Assembly: GCF_019956415.1 (NCBI RefSeq)
Contig: NZ_JAHBDK010000027.1
Span: 1-64,000, forward strand
Source: Pseudomonas sp. GL-B-19
Lineage (GTDB): Bacteria > Pseudomonadota > Gammaproteobacteria > Pseudomonadales > Pseudomonadaceae
Direction of reading: 5' to 3'
Length of the DNA: 64,000 bases
The notes below the pieces were generated by a model. The model made no database searches, was not told the DNA's origin, and was given only the letters and a program-made list of their open reading frames with translations. Both the position numbers and the translations under genes were made by a program. Positions 58,930-64,000 of the stretch are shown in pieces. The first letter of the stretch is position 1. Each line of letters starts with the position of its first letter.

Positions 58930-61884
58930 TCAGTTCACAGCGGACGTCGCTTCGACATGACGCGGCAAGGTCACCCGGATACGGGTGCCGCGTTGGCTTT
59001 GAATATCAGCCGGGCTGTCGATGGTGATTTGTCCATAATGCTCTTCAACGATGGAATAGACCAGTGCAAGGCCCAGACCGGTGCCTTCGCCAGGATCCTT
59101 GGTGGTGAAGAAAGGTTCGAACAATCGGTCCATGATGTTCTTCGGAATACCGCTGCCTTCGTCTTCCACGATCAAGTCGACCGTGTGTTCGCCGGCTTCG
59201 CTTTTAACCCGCACCGCGCTGCCGGGAGGCGAGGCGTCGCGGGCGTTTGAGAGCAGGTTGATCAGTACTTGGGCGAGTCGCTGTGGATCGCCTTCGACCC
59301 AGTGATCGGGGTCGCACAAATTATAGAACTGCACTTCGAAATTGCGTCGGTTCAGCGCCAGCAAGCCGATGGCATCCTGAGCCACTTCGGCCAGACAGAC
59401 GGGCTCGTCGCTTTGCTGGTGGCTGCCGGCGTGGGCGAAGCTCATCAGCGACTGGACGATGCGTGACACGCGCTTGGTCTGCTCCAGGATCTGTCCACTG
59501 ATTTCCTTCAGCTCGCCATCGTCTTCGCGCTCTTCGCGCAGGTTTTGCGCCAGACAAGCAATGCCGGTGATCGGGTTGCCGATTTCATGGGCCACGCCCG
59601 CCGCGAGTCGACCGATGCTGGCCAGGCGCTCGGAGTGCACCAGTTTGTCTTCGAGCATCTGGGTTTCGGTCAGGTCTTCCACCAGCAACACCAAGCCGCT
59701 GTTGCCCGGTGCGAGCGGTTCATCGATCGCCGCTTTGTGCAGGTTCAGCCAGCGGGTCTGGCCATCAAGGGCCAGGTGCTGTTTGTGCAGATGTTCGTCT
59801 GGCAGGTTGATGAAGCCTTGCAGCAGTTCTTTCCATGGATCGGCAATCGTGCTCAGGCGCGAACCGACCACACGCTGCGCGGCAATCCCGGTCAGCTCCT
59901 CCATGGCTTTGTTCCACATGAGGATTTCCTGATCCTTGGCCAGCGAGCAGACGCCCATTGGCAGTTCCTGCAGGGTCTGGCGGTGATAGCGGCGCAGGGC
60001 ATCGAGTTCGGCGGCAAGGCCGGTCAGGCGCGAGTGGTAATCCTCAAGGCGACTTTCGATGAAGTGAATGTCTTCGGTGACATAGTTCTCGCCGCCCGCC
60101 TTATACGGCAGGAATGTTTCGACCATGTCCTGCGCCACACTCGGGCCCATCAGGCCGGACAGGTTGGCTTCGATGCGGTCGCGCAAGCGGCGCAAGGCAT
60201 AAGGCCGGCGCTCGTCAAACGGCAGATAGAGATCGCGCAGTGCCTGTTCGACTTCTTTCTGTGCCGCCTTGGCGCCCAAGGGTTTTGCCAGCTGCGTAGC
60301 GAATTCCTGAGGGGAAGCGGCGTGCAATTCGCGGCGTTGAGGGCGACGCACGTTGTCCACGGCGCAAGCTTCGGCGGCACTGGCTTCTTCCGGGCTGGCG
60401 TTAGTGAACAGCGAGATCAGGGTGAACATCAGCACGTTGGCCGCCAGCGAGGCAATCGCCGCCATGTGCCAACTGGTGTCGTCCAGCACGTAGATCATGT
60501 TCAGCAGCGGGATGTAGAAACCCTGAAGATTGCTCACCAGCGGCAACAACATCGTTACCAGCCATACCAGAATCCCTGCCAGCAAACCGGCGATGAAGCC
60601 ACGGCGGTTCGCGGTCGGCCAATACAGAACCGAGAGCACGCCCGGCAGGAACTGCAACGTGGCGACAAACGCGACGATGCCGAGGTTCGCCAGATCCTGA
60701 TCTGTACCCAGCAGCAGGTAGAAGCCGTAGCCGGCCATGATGATCGCAACGATCAGCGCCCGACGGGTCCACTTCAGCCAACGGTAGATGTTGCCTTCGG
60801 CCGGCGGCTGATAGAGCGGCAACACCAGATGGTTCAGTGCCATCCCGGACAGCGCCAGGGTAGTGACGATGATCAGACCGCTTGCCGCCGACAAACCTCC
60901 GACATACGCCAGCAGCGCCAAGGCCTTGCTGTTGGCGGCAATGCCGATGCCCAGCGTGAAGTATTCGGGATTGGTGGTGGCGCCGAGTTTCAGGCCAGCC
61001 CAGAGAATCAGCGGCACTGCCAGGCTCATCAGCAGCAGGAACAGGGGCAGGCCCCAGCTGGCACTGACCAGCGAGCGGGGGTTGAGGTTTTCGGTAAAGG
61101 TCATGTGATACATGTGCGGCATCACAATCGCAGAAGCGAAGAACACCAGCAGCAACGTCCGCCACGGCCCTTCTTGCAGCGGCGTGTGCAGGGCGGCGAG
61201 GGCGGTCTGGTTTTGCAGAAGCCACAGTTCCAGCTGTTGCGGGCCGTCGAACACGCCGTACAACGCATACAGGCCGACACCGCCGATGGCGATCAACTTG
61301 ATCACCGACTCGAAGGCAATGGCGAACACCAGGCCTTCATGTTTCTCGCGGGTCGCGATGTGGCGCGAGCCAAAGAAGATGGTGAACAGGGTAATCAGTG
61401 CGCAAAAGCTCAGGGCGACCCGATGCTGCACCGGTTCACGGGTGAGAATGCTGATGGAGTCGGCGACCGCTTGAATCTGCAAGGCCAGCAGCGGCAACAC
61501 GCCGACCAGCATGAAGACCGTGGTCAGCGCGCCAGCCCATGTACTGCGAAAGCGGAACGCGAACAAGTCGGCCAGCGACGACAGCTGATAGGTGCGGGTA
61601 ATTTTCAGAATCGGGTACAGCAGCACCGGCGCCAGCAAAAATGCGCCTGAGACCCCGAGGTAGCTGGATAAAAAACCGTAGCCGTACTGATAGGCCAGGC
61701 CCACTGTGCCGTAAAACGCCCAGGCACTGGCGTAAACGCCCAATGAAAGGGTGTAGGTCAACGGGTGGCGAATGATCGCCCGGGGGATCATGCCCCGTTC
61801 ACTGACCCAGGCCACGCCGAACAGCACCGCCAGGTACGCGGCGCTGATCAGGATCATCTGGGTCAGGCTAAAGCTCATCGGCAT
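58930..61884 (-). CDS. cbrA: Sensor kinase CbrA with SLC5-type transporter domain
   Basis: Unusual kinase that fuses a sodium/solute-symporter (SLC5/SSF) domain (about 1-500, 13 membrane segments) to a cytoplasmic PAS-kinase. The kinase part has the H-box [17 protein letters not shown] (His about 766), [22 protein letters not shown] and [16 protein letters not shown]. Histidine uptake by the SLC5 part is established in the genus. The ATG at 61884 overlaps cbrX; 61878 (MSFSLTQ) is an alternative. Confidence 0.97.
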   Translation of the reverse strand: MPMSFSLTQMILISAAYLAVLFGVAWVSERGMIPRAIIRHPLTYTLSLGVYASAWAFYGTVGLAYQYGYGFLSSYLGVSGAFLLAPVLLYPILKITRTYQLSSLADLFAFRFRSTWAGALTTVFMLVGVLPLLALQIQAVADSISILTREPVQHRVALSFCALITLFTIFFGSRHIATREKHEGLVFAIAFESVIKLIAIGGVGLYALYGVFDGPQQLELWLLQNQTALAALHTPLQEGPWRTLLLVFFASAIVMPHMYHMTFTENLNPRSLVSASWGLPLFLLLMSLAVPLILWAGLKLGATTNPEYFTLGIGIAANSKALALLAYVGGLSAASGLIIVTTLALSGMALNHLVLPLYQPPAEGNIYRWLKWTRRALIVAIIMAGYGFYLLLGTDQDLANLGIVAFVATLQFLPGVLSVLYWPTANRRGFIAGLLAGILVWLVTMLLPLVSNLQGFYIPLLNMIYVLDDTSWHMAAIASLAANVLMFTLISLFTNASPEEASAAEACAVDNVRRPQRRELHAASPQEFATQLAKPLGAKAAQKEVEQALRDLYLPFDERRPYALRRLRDRIEANLSGLMGPSVAQDMVETFLPYKAGGENYVTEDIHFIESRLEDYHSRLTGLAAELDALRRYHRQTLQELPMGVCSLAKDQEILMWNKAMEELTGIAAQRVVGSRLSTIADPWKELLQGFINLPDEHLHKQHLALDGQTRWLNLHKAAIDEPLAPGNSGLVLLVEDLTETQMLEDKLVHSERLASIGRLAAGVAHEIGNPITGIACLAQNLREEREDDGELKEISGQILEQTKRVSRIVQSLMSFAHAGSHQQSDEPVCLAEVAQDAIGLLALNRRNFEVQFYNLCDPDHWVEGDPQRLAQVLINLLSNARDASPPGSAVRVKSEAGEHTVDLIVEDEGSGIPKNIMDRLFEPFFTTKDPGEGTGLGLALVYSIVEEHYGQITIDSPADIQSQRGTRIRVTLPRHVEATSAVN

Positions 61885-62044
61885 CTTTTTGACTCTGCAG
61901 GATGAAGGTCACGACGATCAGAATCAGCCAGAGCAGATAAGGGCGATACCAGGCGCCAGTGGCGTCGATCCACCAATCCATGATGGCCGGGGAGAACAGG
62001 TAAATCCCCACTACCAGGAGCAGGACCAAGCGATAGATGTACAT
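61868..62044 (-). CDS. cbrX: Small membrane protein CbrX upstream of cbrA, 58 aa
   Basis: The frame MYIYRLVLLLVVGIYLFSPA... to QSQKDADEL encodes 58 residues, too short for most gene finders. Two membrane segments are predicted (about 5-20 and 37-50), with WWIDATGAWYRPY between them. Its stop at 61868 lies inside the start of cbrA, so the two genes overlap by up to 17 bases and are likely translationally coupled. I recall a small ORF called CbrX upstream of cbrA in Pseudomonas. Confidence 0.85.
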   Translation of the reverse strand: MYIYRLVLLLVVGIYLFSPAIMDWWIDATGAWYRPYLLWLILIVVTFILQSQKDADEL

Positions 62045-62121
62045 CCCGGCCTCTCTTTTTTATGCGCGTGCCCGAAAACGTGCGGCGATGGTAACGGATG
62101 GGCGCGCCACTGCAAGTGCGA

Positions 62122-63018
62122 TCACTGCAGTTGTGCCTCGGGCAGGTTCAGTGTGCGCGGGATCAGCGCCGCATCCCAGTGGGCAATGCCCCAGTTCAAC
62201 ACTTCCCGTGGGCTGGCGTAAGCCAGTTCGGTAGCGGGGTTTTGCCCGAGTGCGCGCAATGCGCGCAGCAATAAAGGTGTCGCCTGGTCTTCGGTCAACG
62301 GCGGCGAGCGGTAGGATTTGCCGAGTTTGTTGCCATCGGGCTGGGTAATCAGCGGGATGTGCAGATAACGCGGTTGGCGCAGGCCGAGCAGTTCTTGCAG
62401 ATAGAGCTGGCGCGGCGTGGAATCCAGCAGGTCGGCGCCACGCACGATGTCGGTGATGCCTTGCCAGGCATCGTCCAACACGACGGCCAGTTGATAAGCG
62501 TAGAGCCCGTCGCGACGGCGAATCACAAAATCGCCCACCTCGCGACCCAGATGCTGGCGAAATTCACCTTGCACGCGGTCGATGAAGTGGTATTCCAGTT
62601 CGGGCACGCGCAAGCGAATCGCTGCGTTTTCTGTGCCGTGGCCGGCGTTGCGGCACAGCCCCGGATAAATGCCGTGATAGGGTTCCAATTGTTTGCGCGA
62701 GCAGGTGCAGGCGTAAGCCAGGCCATGATTGAACAGGCGATTGAGCACTTCAGCGTAAGCCTCGTGCCGGTCGCTCTGACGGACCATTTCGCCGTCCCAC
62801 TCAAAACCGTAGCTTTCAAGTGCCTTGAGAATCGCTGTCTGAGCGCCGGGTTCTTCCCGTGGCGGGTCGAGGTCTTCCATGCGCATCAGCCAACGGCCAC
62901 CCACCGCGCGGGCGTCGAGGTACGAGGCCAGTGCGGCGACCAGCGAACCGAAATGCAGGTGTCCACTGGGCGTGGGGGCGAAACGCCCGATGTAGGGAGT
63001 GGAAGTCGTGGCGGTCAT
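62122..63018 (-). CDS. gluQ: Glutamyl-Q tRNA(Asp) synthetase GluQ
   Basis: Attaches glutamate to queuosine in tRNA-Asp. The 298-residue protein is a short relative of GluRS: GRFAPTPSGHLHFGSLVAAL, a zinc site CTCSRKQLEPYHGIYPGLC, and the KLGKS signature (class I). The tRNA anticodon-binding domain of GluRS is missing, as expected. Next to dksA, the conserved order. Confidence 0.96.
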   Translation of the reverse strand: MTATTSTPYIGRFAPTPSGHLHFGSLVAALASYLDARAVGGRWLMRMEDLDPPREEPGAQTAILKALESYGFEWDGEMVRQSDRHEAYAEVLNRLFNHGLAYACTCSRKQLEPYHGIYPGLCRNAGHGTENAAIRLRVPELEYHFIDRVQGEFRQHLGREVGDFVIRRRDGLYAYQLAVVLDDAWQGITDIVRGADLLDSTPRQLYLQELLGLRQPRYLHIPLITQPDGNKLGKSYRSPPLTEDQATPLLLRALRALGQNPATELAYASPREVLNWGIAHWDAALIPRTLNLPEAQLQ

Positions 63019-63054
63019 GGACGAATGTTACATCTCTGGTCGTGCGCGAGTCCC

Positions 63055-63145
63055 TGTGGGAGTGAGCCTGCTCGCGATAGCGGTTTCACATACAACACAT
63101 TCGTTGACTGACTCACCGCTTTCGCGAGCAGGCTCGCTCCCACAG
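63055..63145. repeat. REP pair (REPIN), GCGAGC/GCTCGC family
   Basis: Arms GTGGGAGTGAGCCTGCTCGC and GCGAGCAGGCTCGCTCCCAC with a 47-base spacer, between gluQ and dksA. Confidence 0.9.
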
Positions 63146-63171
63146 GGGGCACTGAAGCAAATTTCAGAAAC

Positions 63172-63200
63172 AAAAACGGAGCGTTCGCACGCTCCGTTCT
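63172..63200 (-). terminator. Terminator after dksA
   Basis: ACGGAGCG and CGCTCCGT form a stem; the reverse strand continues into TTTTTG. Confidence 0.8.
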
Positions 63201-63215
63201 TCGTTCAAGTCGATA

Positions 63216-63659
63216 TTACTTGCCGACTTGTTTTTCCTTGATTTCCGCCAGGGTCTTGCAGTCAACGCACATGTCGGCGGTAGGGCGGGCTTCCAGTCGC
63301 TTGACGCCGATTTCGACGCCGCAGGACTCGCACCAGCCATATTCTTCGTCTTCAATCAGTTGCAGCGTCTTGTCGATCTTCTTGATCAGCTTGCGCTCGC
63401 GGTCGCGGGCACGCAGCTCGAGGCTGAACTCTTCTTCCTGGCTGGCACGGTCTGCCGGGTCCGGGAAGTTGGCCGCTTCGTCTTTCATGTGATCAACAGT
63501 ACGGTCGACTTCCTGCATCAAGTCCTGTTTCCACTTGTTCAGGATCTTGGTGAAGTGCGCGCGCATGGGCTTGCCCATGTATTCCTCGCCCTTCACTTCT
63601 TTGTAGGGTTCGAAGCCGCTGATTGTCGTGCTTTGCTGTTGCTTTGCTTGGGTGGGCAT
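63216..63659 (-). CDS. dksA: RNA polymerase-binding transcription factor DksA
   Basis: DksA works with ppGpp at the RNA polymerase secondary channel. The 147-residue protein has a coiled-coil (about 35-110) with DxxDxA tip (DPADRA in FPDPADRASQEE) and a C-terminal zinc finger with CESCGVEIG and CVDC. Length is standard. A housekeeping regulator that could also act on the stringent-type tRNA promoter in this window. Confidence 0.97.
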   Translation of the reverse strand: MPTQAKQQQSTTISGFEPYKEVKGEEYMGKPMRAHFTKILNKWKQDLMQEVDRTVDHMKDEAANFPDPADRASQEEEFSLELRARDRERKLIKKIDKTLQLIEDEEYGWCESCGVEIGVKRLEARPTADMCVDCKTLAEIKEKQVGK

Positions 63660-63992
63660 GAAATGGACCGCCTCTACTCTTGTAATCCATCTGCGCAGGA
63701 TTGCTCCATCACCGACACCTGCCGGCCCTGCGGCTGCAAGCGGGCGAACTTACCAGATCAAATCGGGGCGCGCTACTCCCGGATGTTGAAGTAGTGGCTC
63801 GGGGCCCTTGCAAATCATTGCAAAGCCTTGTCTGGTGGTGTTGGAGACCTGGTCAAATATTGATTTTAGTCAAACTTGGGATACTCGTTTGAGTCGTTTA
63901 TGGTCAGGTGCTAAGGCGTCTGACCGCTTTAAGCTCTCGCTCGTTCCTGCGCTTGGGTAGAATTGATTCTTTTCTCTGTTGAAGGAAGGCTA
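63660..63992. other. Intergenic region upstream of dksA and of the next gene
   Basis: 333 bases upstream of both dksA (reverse) and the gene starting at 63993. I see no clear sigma-70 pair, riboswitch or operator. A TAGAAT at about 63957 could be a -10 for the rightward gene but lacks a good -35. Confidence 0.4.
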
Positions 63993-64000
63993 ATGGCTCA
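63993..64000 (+). CDS. Start of a rightward gene cut by the window edge
   Basis: ATGGCT (Met-Ala) preceded by GAAGGAAGG (strong Shine-Dalgarno). Only two full codons are present, so the product cannot be named. Confidence 0.5.

Noticed and set aside
59545..61650. 701-codon frame antisense to cbrA
   Set aside because: Composition is extremely rich in Gln, His and Arg as expected from the complement of membrane-helix codons; cbrA itself is certain.

Overview
The window is about 64 kb of chromosome from a Pseudomonas of the fluorescens/putida side of the genus. Evidence for this is the gene order, which follows the two P. aeruginosa blocks around fklB-ispB-rplU-rpmA-obgE-proB-ileS-ispH-pil-clpB-ndh-coaE-pilDC-pilA and acs-pgi-panDCB-folK-pcnB-crcZ-cbrBA-gluQ-dksA (compared from memory), plus moderately high GC, the CrcZ RNA and many dispersed REP pairs of the fluorescens type. 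There is no prophage, insertion sequence, CRISPR array or obvious genomic island. Almost everything is core genome.

Layout. 0.4-6.6 kb: small conserved proteins, a large lipoprotein, a UPF0114 membrane protein, the FKBP isomerase FklB, a small gene behind a strong candidate Fur box, YjdM and IspB. 6.8-18.8 kb: the housekeeping runs rplU-rpmA-obgE-proB-creA, rpsT (reverse), murJ, and ribF-ileS-lspA-fkpB-ispH with tight coupling. 18.8-27 kb: type IV pilus minor pilins (an inverted fimT-like gene, then fimU-pilV-pilW-pilX, a 138-residue secreted protein where pilY1 normally sits, and pilE), thiO, and the pilSR two-component pair. 27-32.5 kb: bamD, rluD, pgeF and heat-shock clpB. 32.6-33.3 kb: a tRNA cluster (Asn, Pro, Lys, Pro). 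33.3-41.9 kb: an EF-hand/EGKCG secreted protein, ndh, several small conserved genes, yacG-coaE-pilD-pilC, and divergent pilA with a sigma-54 type promoter. 42-48 kb: a periplasmic BON-domain protein with its own sigma-54-like promoter, a giant AsmA-like protein, a methyltransferase and an MpaB-type oxygenase. 48-57 kb (all reverse): acs, pgi, panD, panC-panB, folK-pcnB. 57-63.7 kb (reverse): the CbrAB carbon/nitrogen control system with its RNA output CrcZ, the small membrane ORF cbrX, gluQ and dksA.

Functional themes. (1) Two NtrC-type regulators (PilR, CbrB) lie here together with their likely sigma-54 targets: pilA for PilR, and crcZ for CbrB. The crcZ promoter has a readable CbrB operator and -24/-12 element. 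(2) The type IV pilus gene set is reduced compared with P. aeruginosa: no pilY1 behind pilX and no pilB between pilA and pilC. (3) Vitamin/cofactor synthesis is concentrated here: pantothenate, CoA, folate, FAD, thiamine and isoprenoid steps.

The points most worth a second look are the EGKCG-motif EF-hand protein (33317-33715), which resembles precursors of modified copper/metal-binding peptides but has no modifying enzymes beside it; the sigma-54-like promoter with an upstream palindrome in front of the BON gene; the pilY1 replacement; and the hybrid REP pairs. Functions are read from motifs and remembered family features; nothing was searched or computed.
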